This document shows, in pieces, positions 51,919 through 60,828 of a DNA stretch of 64,000 bases (its first letter is position 1; each line of letters begins with the position of its first letter). The position numbers and the translations under genes were made by a program. The stretch lies in NCBI RefSeq assembly GCF_014654895.1, contig NZ_BNBE01000003.1, forward strand, positions 276,501 to 340,500, written 5' to 3'. The notes beneath the pieces were generated by a model. It ran no database searches and was not told the DNA's origin. It saw only the letters and a program-made list of their open reading frames with translations. This stretch comes from Streptomyces filamentosus. Its GTDB lineage: Bacteria > Actinomycetota > Actinomycetes > Streptomycetales > Streptomycetaceae.

Positions 51919-52665
51919 TTGATCTACGGCGCAATGAAGTTCTCCCTCGGAGGGTCCCTCAAGATCGCCTTCCGGCCCTGGGTGGAGGGCTTGGAGAACG
52001 TGCCCGCCGAGGGTCCCGCGATCCTGGCCAGCAACCACCTGTCCTTCTCGGACTCCTTCTTCCTGCCCGCCGTCCTCGACCGCAAGGTCACCTTCATCGC
52101 CAAGGCGGAGTACTTCACCACGCCCGGCGTGAAGGGCCGTCTCACCGCCGCCTTCTTCAAGGGCGTCGGCCAGCTCCCGGTGGACCGCTCGGGCGCCCGC
52201 GGCGCCGGCGAGGCCGCCATCAAGGCCGGCATCGAGGTCATCGAGGGCGGCGGCCTCTTCGGCATCTACCCCGAGGGCACCCGCTCGCCCGACGGCCGGC
52301 TCTACCGCGGCAAGCCCGGCGGCCTGGCCCGGGTGGCGCTGGCCACCGGCGCCCCGGTCATCCCCGTCGCCATGATCGACACCGAGAAGATCCAGCCGCC
52401 CGGCAAGGTCCTCCCGAAGCTGATGCGCCCCGGGATCCGGATCGGCAAGCCGCTGGACTTCTCCCGCTACCACGGCATGGACGGCGACCGCTTCATCCTG
52501 CGCTCGGTGACCGACGAGGTCATGTACGAGATCATGAAGCTGTCCGGCCAGGAGTACGTGGACATCTACGCGACCGCCGCCAAGCGGCAGATCGCGGAGG
52601 CCGAGAAGGCCGCCAAGGAGGCCGTGAAGGCGGAGATCGCCGCACGGGAAGAGTCCGGCGCCTGA
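51919..52665 (+). CDS. 1-acyl-sn-glycerol-3-phosphate acyltransferase (PlsC family)
   Basis: Membrane-associated enzyme of 248 residues. Block I ILASNHLSFSDSFF holds the HX4D catalytic pair, with block III IYPEGTRSPDG and block IV VPVAMIDTEKIQ following. It should acylate lysophosphatidic acid or a related lysolipid. Start choice: TTG at 51919 (LIYGAMKFSLGG) has GGAAGG 9 bases upstream; GTG at 51889 and ATG 15 bases later are alternatives. The C-terminal 40 residues are an Ala/Glu/Lys helix. It matches Rv2182c in the mycobacterial order (from memory). Confidence 0.9.
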   Translation: MIYGAMKFSLGGSLKIAFRPWVEGLENVPAEGPAILASNHLSFSDSFFLPAVLDRKVTFIAKAEYFTTPGVKGRLTAAFFKGVGQLPVDRSGARGAGEAAIKAGIEVIEGGGLFGIYPEGTRSPDGRLYRGKPGGLARVALATGAPVIPVAMIDTEKIQPPGKVLPKLMRPGIRIGKPLDFSRYHGMDGDRFILRSVTDEVMYEIMKLSGQEYVDIYATAAKRQIAEAEKAAKEAVKAEIAAREESGA

Positions 52666-52686
52666 CGTTCCCGTCGGGGGACGCCG

Positions 52687-53931
52687 GTGGGGGTGGGGGA
52701 GATGGCCAAGCGCGAGCGTGTCGTGCGCATGTCGGTCGAGCAGCCGCTGTGGCGGGCGCTGACCGGCTACCGCGTCCTGACGATGGTCTACGCCGTACTG
52801 ATCTTCGTCACGGGCCGGGACCGCTACGAACGGCCCTGGATCGCCGTCGCCTACCTCGCGGTGCTCTGCGTCTGGACCCTCGCCACCCTCCCCAAGGTGG
52901 CGAACGCGGCCAGCTGCACCAAGCGCTTCCTCACCGCCGACCTCGCCCTCGCCCTCACCGGCATCCTCCTCACCCCGCTCGCCGACGCCCACGCCCAGTC
53001 CGTGGACGGCCCCACGCTGCCGACGATATGGACCGCCGGCTCGGTCCTCGCCTACGCCATCAAGGGCGGCTGGCGCTGGGCCGGATTCGCCTCCTCCCTC
53101 GTCGCCGTCGCCAACATCGTCGAACGGGCCCATCCCAGCCGGGACACCGTCCACAACGTGATCCTGGTCTGGGTCGCCTCCATCGCCATCGGCTACGTCG
53201 TCGAGGTCGCCCGCGCCTCCGAGCGCACCCTCGCCCGCGCCCTGGAGATCGAGGCCGCCACCCGCGAGCGCGAGCGGCTCGCCCGCGACATCCACGACAG
53301 CGTCCTCCAGGTCCTCGCCATGGTGCAGCGGCGCGGCACCGCCCTCGGCGGCGAGGCTGCCGAACTGGGCCGGATGGCCGGCGAGCAGGAGGTCGCCCTG
53401 CGCACCCTGGTCGCCGGCGGCCTCACCCGCACCAGCCACGTCTCCGAGGACGAGTCCGAGGGGGCCGTCGTCCGCGTCGTGGAGGTCGAGGACGAGCCCG
53501 GCGACGAGGTCCCCGTCGACCTGCGCACCCTGCTCGCCCCGCGCGCCGGCGCCCGGGTCACCCTCTCCGACCCCGGCGTGCCGGTGCCGCTGCCCGCCGT
53601 CGCCGCCCGCGAGCTGGCCGCCGCCGTCGGCGCGGCCCTGGACAACGTACGGGTCCACGCGGGCACGGACGCGCGCGCGTGGATCCTCGTCGAGGACTGG
53701 GACGACGAGGTCGTCGTCACCGTCCGGGACGACGGCCCCGGCATCCCGGACGGCCGGCTCGCCGAGGCGGAGGGCGAGGGCCGGATGGGCGTCGCCCTCT
53801 CCATCCGGGGACGCCTGCGCGACCTGGGCGGCACGGCCGAGCTGCTCTCGGTCCCGGGCCAGGGCACCGAAGTGGAACTGAAGGTCCCGCGACCGCCGCG
53901 GGACGCACGGGGGAAGGCAGGAGCGAAGTGA
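52687..53931 (+). CDS. macS: MacS-type sensor histidine kinase
   Basis: Membrane kinase of 414 residues. About 25-165 has five hydrophobic segments. The dimerisation helix has the phospho-accepting histidine in RLARDIHDSVLQVLAMVQR. The ATPase domain has a divergent N box (AAVGAALDNVRVHAG) and DDGPGIPDGRL. This matches MacS of the MacRS system, which in S. coelicolor controls aerial development and antibiotic production (from memory). GTG at 52687 follows GGGGGA; ATG at 52702 is an alternative. It overlaps macR by GTGA. Confidence 0.88.
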   Translation: MGVGEMAKRERVVRMSVEQPLWRALTGYRVLTMVYAVLIFVTGRDRYERPWIAVAYLAVLCVWTLATLPKVANAASCTKRFLTADLALALTGILLTPLADAHAQSVDGPTLPTIWTAGSVLAYAIKGGWRWAGFASSLVAVANIVERAHPSRDTVHNVILVWVASIAIGYVVEVARASERTLARALEIEAATRERERLARDIHDSVLQVLAMVQRRGTALGGEAAELGRMAGEQEVALRTLVAGGLTRTSHVSEDESEGAVVRVVEVEDEPGDEVPVDLRTLLAPRAGARVTLSDPGVPVPLPAVAARELAAAVGAALDNVRVHAGTDARAWILVEDWDDEVVVTVRDDGPGIPDGRLAEAEGEGRMGVALSIRGRLRDLGGTAELLSVPGQGTEVELKVPRPPRDARGKAGAK

Positions 53932-54623
53932 ACGAGGCACCCTCCCAGACGGAGCCGCAGCGGACGATCCGGGTGATGGTCGTCGACGACCACCCCATGT
54001 GGCGGGACGCCGTCGCCCGCGACCTGGCCGAGGCCGGATTCGACGTGGTCGCCACCGCGGGCGACGGCGAACAGGCCGTCCGCCGCGCCCCGGCCGTCGC
54101 CCCCGACGTCCTGGTCCTGGACCTCAACCTGCCCGTCAAGCCGGGCGTCCAGGTCTGCAAGGAACTCGTCGGGACGCTGCCCGGCCTGCGGGTCCTGGTG
54201 CTCTCCGCGAGCGGCGAGCACGCCGACGTCCTGGAGGCCGTGAAGTCCGGCGCCACCGGCTACCTGCTGAAGTCGGCCGGCGCGGAGGAGCTGATCGACG
54301 CGGTCCGCCGCACCGCCGTCGGCGACCCCGTCTTCACCCCGGGCCTGGCCGGCCTGGTCCTCGGCGAGTACCGCCGCCTCGCCTCCGAGCCCGCCCCCGC
54401 CGCGGGCGCCGGGGAGCCGGAGGCCCCGCGCCTCACCGACCGCGAGACCGAGGTCCTGCGGCTCGTCGCCAAGGGCCTGAGCTACAAGCAGATCGCCGAA
54501 CGGCTCGTCATCTCCCACCGCACCGTGCAGAACCACGTCCAGAACACCCTGGGCAAGCTCCAGCTGCACAACCGCGTCGAACTCGTCCGGTACGCCATAG
54601 AGCGCGGCCTCGACGAGGGCTGA
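53928..54623 (+). CDS. macR: MacR-type response regulator
   Basis: Protein of 231 residues. Receiver: acidic pair in VMVVDDHPMW, acceptor aspartate in VLVLDLNLPVKPG, lysine in GYLLKSAGAEE. LuxR-type DNA-binding domain: LTDRETEVLRLVAKGLSYKQ, then HRTVQNHVQNTLGKLQLHNR. The gene is co-translated with macS. In S. coelicolor MacR controls membrane-protein genes needed for morphogenesis; whether targets exist in this window cannot be seen. Confidence 0.9.
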   Translation: MNEAPSQTEPQRTIRVMVVDDHPMWRDAVARDLAEAGFDVVATAGDGEQAVRRAPAVAPDVLVLDLNLPVKPGVQVCKELVGTLPGLRVLVLSASGEHADVLEAVKSGATGYLLKSAGAEELIDAVRRTAVGDPVFTPGLAGLVLGEYRRLASEPAPAAGAGEPEAPRLTDRETEVLRLVAKGLSYKQIAERLVISHRTVQNHVQNTLGKLQLHNRVELVRYAIERGLDEG

Positions 54624-54660
54624 CCGGCCGGGGCGCCGGGCACACCGGGGGACAGAGCCG

Positions 54661-54666
54661 TATATT
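54661..54666 (+). promoter_or_regulatory. TATATT -10 box
   Basis: A near-consensus hexamer, rare in this GC-rich DNA, 36 bases before the dehydrogenase start codon. No -35 match is evident at the expected distance. Confidence 0.5.
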
Positions 54667-54702
54667 CGGGCACATATGCGGCCCGGTGGCGAGAGGACTG
54701 TC

Positions 54703-55704
54703 GTGGAGATCCTGGCATTCGGTGTGCAGGCGGACGAGAAGCCGATGATCGAGAAGGCGTTCGCGGGCCACCACGACGTCCGCTGCCTCGACGTCTTCCT
54801 CACCGAGGACACCGCCCCCATCGCGGCCGGCTACGAGATCATCTCCACCAGCGTCAACGCCAGCCTCGACCACCGGGTCCTCCAGACCCTGGCGGCCGGC
54901 GGCACCCAGATGATCGCCCAGCGCTCCACCGGCTTCAACAACATCGACCTGGAGGTCGCCGAACGCCTCGGCCTCACCGTCGCCCGGGTCTCGTACTACT
55001 CGCCGTACTCGGTGGCCGAGTTCGCCTGGACCCTCGCCATGGCGGTGGAGCGGCGGATCGTCCGCGCCTCCAACCGCACCCGCGACTTCGACTTCCGCCT
55101 CGACGGCCTCATGGGCCGCGACATGCGGGGCCGCACCGCGGGCGTCCTCGGCACCGGCAAGATCGGCGAGGCGTTCGCCCGGATCGCCCACGGCTTCGGC
55201 ATGCGGCTGCTCGGCTGGGACGTCGCCGAGAACCCGGCCTGCGCCGCCCTCGGCATGGAGTACGTCGACAAGGACCGGCTCCTCGCCGAGGCCGACCTCG
55301 TCAGCCTCCACGTGCCGCTGCTGCCCTCCACCCGCCACATCATCGACGCCGCCGCCCTCAAGGCCATGAAGGACGACGCGACCCTGATCAACTCCAGCCG
55401 CGGCGGCCTCGTCGACACCGAGGCCCTCGTCACCGAACTCCGCGCCGGCCGCTTCACCGGCGTCGGCCTCGACGTCTACGAGGCGGAGGCCGGCCTCTTC
55501 TTCCTCGACAAGTCCCTCGCCGGCGTCGAGGACGACACCCTGGCCCGCCTGGTGACCTTCCCCAACGTGGTCGTCACCAGCCACCAGGCGTACTACACCA
55601 CCGACGCGGTCGGCCAGATCATCGACGCCACGGTCCAGAACGTCCTCGACCACCTCGCCGGCCGGCGGGGCGAGAACGTCCTGGTCCCGCGCACCGCCTC
55701 CTAG
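54703..55704 (+). CDS. D-2-hydroxyacid dehydrogenase (D-lactate dehydrogenase-like)
   Basis: Cytosolic NAD-dependent enzyme of 333 residues. The nucleotide fold has GVLGTGKIGEAFARI; catalytic residues lie in NSSRGGLVDTEAL (Arg), LDVYEAE (Glu) and VVTSHQAYYT (His). FFLDKSLAGVEDDTL resembles fermentative D-lactate dehydrogenases such as LdhA, so pyruvate/D-lactate is the likely pair. I use GTG at 54703 with GAGAGG upstream rather than ATG at 54676. It shares its stop with the converging trpEG gene. Confidence 0.9.
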   Translation: MEILAFGVQADEKPMIEKAFAGHHDVRCLDVFLTEDTAPIAAGYEIISTSVNASLDHRVLQTLAAGGTQMIAQRSTGFNNIDLEVAERLGLTVARVSYYSPYSVAEFAWTLAMAVERRIVRASNRTRDFDFRLDGLMGRDMRGRTAGVLGTGKIGEAFARIAHGFGMRLLGWDVAENPACAALGMEYVDKDRLLAEADLVSLHVPLLPSTRHIIDAAALKAMKDDATLINSSRGGLVDTEALVTELRAGRFTGVGLDVYEAEAGLFFLDKSLAGVEDDTLARLVTFPNVVVTSHQAYYTTDAVGQIIDATVQNVLDHLAGRRGENVLVPRTAS

Positions 55705-57578
55705 ACGAGCACCCCCGCCAGCAGCCCCGCGGTGACCGCCGCGCCCTCCAGGGTCAGCACCGACTCCGGGTGGAACTGCACGCCCGCGAAACCGGGGCCG
55801 CGTAGGGCGTGCACCTCGCCGGTCCCCGCGTCCCGGCTCACCTCGATCCGGTGCAGCGCCAGCTCCGTCGCCTCCCGGTCGTCGCAGCGGGCCGTGAAGC
55901 TGTTGTAGAAGCCGACCGTGCGCTCCTGGCCGAACAGGTCGATCCGGACCTGCGCGCCCTGGAACGGGATCCGCTTGCGCACGATGTCCAGGCCCAGCTC
56001 GGCCGCGATCAGCTCGTGGCCGAGGCACACCCCCAGCAGGCCGTGCCGGTGCCCGCGCAGCAGCTCGGCCGTGAGCCCGCGCAGGAACCGCATCTTCGGG
56101 TCGGCCGCGTCCGACGGGTCGCCGGGCCCGGGGCCGAGCACCACGGGCCCCTCGTGGGCGAGCGCCAGCTCCCGCAGCCCCGGCTCGCCGTGGCGCAGCA
56201 CCGACACCTCCAGACCCGAGGAGCGCAGCAGATGGGCCAGCATCGCCGTGAAGGTGTCCTCCGCGTCGATCACCAGCGCGTGGCCGGCCAGCTCCGCCGT
56301 ACGGGTCTGCATCCGCAGCCAGAACGGCGCCAGGTCCGCCCGCCGGGCGTCCAGCGCGGCCCGCACCCGCGGATCGTCCGCGAGCCGCGGCCGCCCGGAC
56401 GCCTCCTCCGCCGCCGGGCGCCCCTCCCGCACGCCGAGCGCCGCCAGCACGCCCGCCGCCTTCGCGTGCGTCTCCGCGACCTCGCCCGCCGGGTCCGAGT
56501 GCCGCACCAGGGTCGCCCCCACCGGCACCCGCAGCCGCCCGTCGAGGGCGATGTCGGCGGTCCGGATCAGGATGGGCGAGTCCAGCGTCTGCGCCCCGCT
56601 CCCGTCCGTGCCGAGCAGCGCGAGCGCCCCCGCGTAGTAGCCGCGCCCGCCGGTCTCGTGCCGCTCGATCACCCGGCAGGCGTTCTGCACCGGCGAACCC
56701 GTGACGGTCGCCGCGAACATCGTCTCCCGCAGCACCTCCCGCACGTCCAGCGAGGAACGGCCCCGCAACTCGTACTCGGTGTGGGCGAGATGGGCCATCT
56801 CCTTCAGCCGGGGCCCGACCACCACCCCGCCCATGTCCCCGACCGTGCACATCATCTTCAGCTCCTCGTCGACCACCATGGAGAGCTCCTCGGTCTCCTT
56901 GCGGTCGCCGAGGAAGCCCAGCAGCTGCTCGGCGGTCGGCGCGACCCCGTCCGGGTAGCGGTACGTGCCGCTGATCGGGTTCATGACGACCGTCCCGCCC
57001 GCCATCCGCACGTGCACCTCGGGACTGGCCCCGACGAGCACCCGGTCCCCGGTGTGCACGACGAAGGTCCAGTACGCGCCCCGCTCGCCCGCGAGCAGCC
57101 GCCGGAAGAGGGCCAGCGCGTCGGCCCGCCCGAAGCCCGGGATCCGGCCGGCGTAGGTCCGCCGGATGACGAAGTTGGCGCCCTCGCCGCCCCCGATCTC
57201 CTCCGCGACGACCCGCCGGACGGTCTCCGCGTACTCCTCGTCGGAGACGTCGAAGGCCCCGTCGGCGACCTCGACCCGGTGCGCCGGCAGCGCGTCGAGG
57301 ACCTCGCCGAGCGGCAGCTCGTACGTCTCCTCGGCGACCAGCACGGAGAGCGGGGTGCCGTCGTCCCGCACGTCGAAGCCGCGCTCGCGGATCTGCCGGA
57401 ACGGCACCAGCGCGAGCACCGGCCGCTCGCCGACCGGCAGTTCCGCCAGCCGCTCGGCCTCGTGGACGGCGCCGATCAGCACCTCGACGGTGTCGTGGTC
57501 GCGGCCGGGGGTGCGGCGCCGCAGCAGGGCGAAGGGCGGGGCGGAGTCGTCGAGGAGACGGGAGAGGTCGAAGTCCAT
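55701..57578 (-). CDS. trpEG: fused anthranilate synthase TrpE-TrpG
   Basis: Protein of 625 residues joining both subunits. Residues 1 to about 415 are the chorismate-binding TrpE part (VVMNPISGTYRYPDG, TVTGSPVQNACRVI). About 430-625 is the glutamine amidotransferase, with Cys in LLGVCLGHELIAAELG and His-Glu in VQFHPESVLT. It makes anthranilate from chorismate and glutamine. The fold is also like PhzE, but the Trp-codon leader peptide upstream identifies it as a tryptophan gene. The ATG follows GGAAGG. It ends inside CTAG shared with the dehydrogenase stop. Confidence 0.92.
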   Translation of the reverse strand: MDFDLSRLLDDSAPPFALLRRRTPGRDHDTVEVLIGAVHEAERLAELPVGERPVLALVPFRQIRERGFDVRDDGTPLSVLVAEETYELPLGEVLDALPAHRVEVADGAFDVSDEEYAETVRRVVAEEIGGGEGANFVIRRTYAGRIPGFGRADALALFRRLLAGERGAYWTFVVHTGDRVLVGASPEVHVRMAGGTVVMNPISGTYRYPDGVAPTAEQLLGFLGDRKETEELSMVVDEELKMMCTVGDMGGVVVGPRLKEMAHLAHTEYELRGRSSLDVREVLRETMFAATVTGSPVQNACRVIERHETGGRGYYAGALALLGTDGSGAQTLDSPILIRTADIALDGRLRVPVGATLVRHSDPAGEVAETHAKAAGVLAALGVREGRPAAEEASGRPRLADDPRVRAALDARRADLAPFWLRMQTRTAELAGHALVIDAEDTFTAMLAHLLRSSGLEVSVLRHGEPGLRELALAHEGPVVLGPGPGDPSDAADPKMRFLRGLTAELLRGHRHGLLGVCLGHELIAAELGLDIVRKRIPFQGAQVRIDLFGQERTVGFYNSFTARCDDREATELALHRIEVSRDAGTGEVHALRGPGFAGVQFHPESVLTLEGAAVTAGLLAGVLV

Positions 57579-57630
57579 GGCAGTGGGGTTCCTTCCGGGG
57601 GAGTGCGGAGAGGAACGGCCTCGCGGGTAC

Positions 57631-57660
57631 GAGAAAGGCCGCCCCTCGGGCGGCCTTCGC
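57631..57660 (-). terminator. trp attenuator terminator
   Basis: On the minus strand a 9-bp stem (57657-57649 with 57643-57635) and a short loop are followed by CTC-type pyrimidines. It lies between the leader peptide and trpEG. GGCGGCC inside the leader (57694-57688) can pair with the terminator's first arm, giving an alternative antiterminator. Confidence 0.8.
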
Positions 57661-57681
57661 GTGGTCTTCGGATACGCGCAG

Positions 57682-57738
57682 TCAGTGGGCCGCCGGAGGG
57701 ACGGTCCACCACCAGTTCTGGACGAGGGGCGCGTACAT
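57682..57738 (-). CDS. trpL: Trp leader peptide of trpEG
   Basis: An 18-codon ORF, MYAPLVQNWWWTVPPAAH, with three consecutive Trp codons, ending about 100 bases before the trpEG start. A terminator hairpin lies between. When tryptophan-tRNA is scarce the ribosome should stall at the Trp codons and let the antiterminator form; otherwise the terminator shuts off trpEG. A trp attenuator with such a peptide has been described in Streptomyces venezuelae (from memory). Confidence 0.88.
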   Translation of the reverse strand: MYAPLVQNWWWTVPPAAH

Positions 57739-57830
57739 GCGAGCACTGTAACCCAGCCGGACACGGGAGCGGGGCCCGTCCCGCACCGTGGACGGCGCGG
57801 AACGGACCCCGTGGAGCCCCCGGAGCGGGG

Positions 57831-60659
57831 TCAGACGATCAGGTTGTAGACGCCCCAGCCGCCGCCGATGCTCACGCGCGTGGCGTACGGGTTCGGGTAG
57901 CCGTTCGTGTTCTTGTAGAACCACAGCGCGCCGGTCGTGTCCCGCGCGATCAGGTCCGGCCTGCCGTCCTTGTCCAGGTCGCCGGGCCCGACCATGACGT
58001 TGTAGACCCCCCAGCCGCCGCCGACCTTGGCGCGGGTGGCGTACGGGTTCGGCGAGGCGCCCGTGTTCTTGTACATCCACAGCGCGCCGGTGGTGTCCCG
58101 GGCGATCAGGTCCGGCTTGCCGTCCTTGTCCAGGTCACCGGTGGCGATCAGCTCGTTGTACGTGTTCCACCCGCCGCCGACGCGGACCCGCGTCGCGAAG
58201 GGGTTCGGCGAGGCGCCCGTGTTCTTGTACATCCACAGCACGCCGGTGGTGTCCCGCGCGATCAGGTCCGGCCGCCCGTCCGCGTTCATGTCGCCGACGC
58301 CGAGCAGCTTGCTGTACGCGTTCCACCCGCCGCCGACCTTGAGCCGCGTCTTGAACGGCACGGAGGGGTTCCCGGTGCCCTTGTAGTACCAGAGCACCCC
58401 GTCCTTGTCCCGCGCGACCAGGTCCCCCACGCCGTCCGCCCGCAGCGTCGTCATCGGCGTGATGGCGTTGTAGACCTGCCACCCCGGCCCGACCCGGTAC
58501 TTCGTCAGGAACGGCGCGGACCCGCTCCCACTGCCCTGGTACTGCCAGAGCACGCCGTCCTTGTCGCGGGCGATGACGTTGTTGCGGTCGGTGGCGGTGA
58601 CGGCGGGCTTGGTCGCGACCTCCTTGACGTCGCTCGCCTTCACGTACGCCAGGCGGTGGTTGTAGCGGATCGGGATGAAGACGTTCGTCGTGCCCGCGAC
58701 CCGGATGCCGTCCTTGTTGTACGCGCTGTAGTAGTAGTCGCCCTTCACCGGGTCGCCGGCCTTGGTGTACAGCTGTCCGGCGGGGAGGGAGTACTTCGTC
58801 AGGGAGGCGTTGTTGTTCGTCTGGACGGGGACGCCTGTGCCTGCGTAGGCGCCGTCCTCGGGGTACGCGCGGCCGTAGACCGGGACCGAGGTGGCGCCGT
58901 CCTTGGCGGTGACCGCGTTCTTCACGCCGACGACGGACGTGTACTGGCCGCCGGGGTTGTAGAACCAGGCCTTCTTCCCGCCGTACCAGACGGCGGTCCA
59001 GTTGCTCCGGACGTCGGCGACGACGTGGGTGCTGCCGGCGGTGACCTTGTTCGCCCAGTTGGAGCCGTACTGCCAGTTCTCCGTGAAGTACGGGTCGGTC
59101 AGCGCCTTGGTCTGGTCGGCCACCGGCTCCGAGTAGAGGTACCCGAAGTTGACCGGGAGCGGGACGGTGGTCTTGACGACCGTCGTTTCGCCGACCTTCT
59201 CCCTGTACTTCATCGCCTGCTGGTTGGCGGACGTGAAGGGCGGGACGATCCGGACCAGCTGTCCGGCCTGGAGCAGGCCGCCCGCGCCGCCGGCGCCGGT
59301 GGGGGCGCCGAGCAGCTGCATGAAGTGGTTCCAGTCCCAGAAGGGGCCGGCGTCCCAGTGGTCCTGGGTCAGGTGGTCGAGGACGCTCGGGGCCTCGTCG
59401 TGGCCGATGACGTGCTCGCGGTCCAGCGGGATGTTGTACTTCGCGGCCAGGAACTTCACCAGGGTCGCGGAGGACTCGTACTGCGGCTCGGTGTACCAGC
59501 CGGCGTCGCCCTTGATGGCGTAGCCCTCGTGCTCGATGCCCAGCGAGTGCATGTTGATGGTCTTGTTGTTGGCGTGGTACGCCTCGTTCTTGGTCTCGAC
59601 CATCTGCGTCACGCGGCCGTCGGCCCGCACGATGTAGTGCGCGCTCGCGAGTGACCCCGGCGTCTGGAAGACGTTCACGGTGCCGTCGTGGCCGCCCTCG
59701 GTGTCGTGGATGACGATCTGACGGACGTCGAAGCCACCGGTGCCGTTCGCGGTACGGCTCGCGATGTTGTAGTTCCCGTCGTCCTCCGTGTACACGGCGG
59801 GAATGAACGTGCACGCCACACTGGACGGGCACTCGACCGCCGGAGTCGCGGTGGTGCTCGCGAAGCTCGCGGCGAGGGGCACGTTCGACGGTCCGACCGG
59901 CTCCACCGAGGGGTTCGCGGGCAGGACGACCTGCTCGCCGTCCGCCGTGACCTCGGCCTCACCCGTCCTGATGGACTCGAAGACGCGCTGTGCGAAGAGG
60001 TCGGCGCCCTTGCGGTCGGACTGGCTGTAGCGGGCCACGGCCGGGTACCAGGCACCCGGGTCGTCGGACAGCTCGGCACCGGCCTGCTTCTGATAGTCGG
60101 CGAGGAGCGCGGCACCGGCCCGGATCGACTCCGCCGAGTTCTTCTGGACGGAGTCGGTCGAGCCGTCGATCAGCTCGGCCGCCTTGTCCAGGGTGTGCAG
60201 CTTCGGGTCGCCGGTGTCGACGGCCTTCTTGCGGAGCGCCGCCAGCACCTTCTTCTCGTCGAACTTCTTGTCGAGTGCCGGGTCGCCCGCTCCGTTGAGG
60301 AGGTGGGCGAGGCTCTCCGTCGAGTCCTCCGCGATGTCCTCCGGGTCGACCTTCGTCAGACCCATGACGTTGTAGGCGCCGGTGACGCTCGGCTGCCCGT
60401 CGTGCGACTCCCACCGCGTCTGGCGGTACGACACCGCCATCAGCACGCTCTGCGGCACGTCGAACTCCCGCGCCGCCGACGCGAACTGTTCCTGGAGGGT
60501 GGACGCGGAGCCGGGCGCGGCGGTGCCGGGTGCGCCGAGGAGGCCCGGCGAGGCGACCGCGATGGTCCCGATCGTGGCGGTGGCGACGACCGCGGCCGCC
60601 GCTCCGTACAAGAGTCGTTTCTTCTTGCGATCCCTGCGGTGCCTCTGGGTCACACCCAC
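57831..60659 (-). CDS. secreted N-acetylmuramoyl-L-alanine amidase with C-terminal VCBS/FG-GAP repeats
   Basis: Protein of 942 residues. A basic head and hydrophobic segment (about 17-40) form the export signal. About 50-240 is a helical region of unknown fold. About 310-450 is an Amidase_2 domain with zinc-site blocks IVIHDTEGGHDG, GIEHEGYA and VIGHDEAPSVLDH. About 455-690 holds SH3-like segments. About 700-942 has VCBS/FG-GAP repeats of about 52 residues (GDLDKDGKPDLIARDTTG) that probably form a calcium-binding propeller. It should cleave the amide between MurNAc and stem peptides. GTG at 60659 or 60653. Confidence 0.9.
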   Translation of the reverse strand: MGVTQRHRRDRKKKRLLYGAAAAVVATATIGTIAVASPGLLGAPGTAAPGSASTLQEQFASAAREFDVPQSVLMAVSYRQTRWESHDGQPSVTGAYNVMGLTKVDPEDIAEDSTESLAHLLNGAGDPALDKKFDEKKVLAALRKKAVDTGDPKLHTLDKAAELIDGSTDSVQKNSAESIRAGAALLADYQKQAGAELSDDPGAWYPAVARYSQSDRKGADLFAQRVFESIRTGEAEVTADGEQVVLPANPSVEPVGPSNVPLAASFASTTATPAVECPSSVACTFIPAVYTEDDGNYNIASRTANGTGGFDVRQIVIHDTEGGHDGTVNVFQTPGSLASAHYIVRADGRVTQMVETKNEAYHANNKTINMHSLGIEHEGYAIKGDAGWYTEPQYESSATLVKFLAAKYNIPLDREHVIGHDEAPSVLDHLTQDHWDAGPFWDWNHFMQLLGAPTGAGGAGGLLQAGQLVRIVPPFTSANQQAMKYREKVGETTVVKTTVPLPVNFGYLYSEPVADQTKALTDPYFTENWQYGSNWANKVTAGSTHVVADVRSNWTAVWYGGKKAWFYNPGGQYTSVVGVKNAVTAKDGATSVPVYGRAYPEDGAYAGTGVPVQTNNNASLTKYSLPAGQLYTKAGDPVKGDYYYSAYNKDGIRVAGTTNVFIPIRYNHRLAYVKASDVKEVATKPAVTATDRNNVIARDKDGVLWQYQGSGSGSAPFLTKYRVGPGWQVYNAITPMTTLRADGVGDLVARDKDGVLWYYKGTGNPSVPFKTRLKVGGGWNAYSKLLGVGDMNADGRPDLIARDTTGVLWMYKNTGASPNPFATRVRVGGGWNTYNELIATGDLDKDGKPDLIARDTTGALWMYKNTGASPNPYATRAKVGGGWGVYNVMVGPGDLDKDGRPDLIARDTTGALWFYKNTNGYPNPYATRVSIGGGWGVYNLIV
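57834..58560. repeat. 156-bp tandem coding repeats in the amidase gene
   Basis: About five units of roughly 156 bases encode the VCBS repeats; for example, the same eight bases recur at 57844 and 58000. The units nearest the 3' end are most alike at DNA level, which suggests recent duplication or gene conversion within the gene. Confidence 0.8.
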
Positions 60660-60815
60660 CCCTTAGTTATCCGCTGTGCTTTTGGCGAGCCGTTTGCTCG
60701 TTTGCTGAAACGGGGCTGAGGGTAACATCACCCGATGGCGTGAAGATCACGTCCGGGGAGACGGGATTCGCGTCTCAGCCACTGGGCAGGGGACAGGACC
60801 GGACGAAGAACCCCG

Positions 60816-60821
60816 TACTGT
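60816..60821 (+). promoter_or_regulatory. TACTGT -10 box, leaderless type
   Basis: Seven bases before GTG 60829 of the DAHP synthase gene. This spacing, and lack of a ribosome binding site, supports that GTG as the start over the two nearby GTG codons. Confidence 0.55.
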
Positions 60822-60828
60822 GGTCCGT

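Noticed and set aside
55809..59654. 1281-codon plus-strand frame opposite trpEG and the amidase
   Set aside because: Shadow frame; both minus-strand proteins and the Trp leader are strongly supported.
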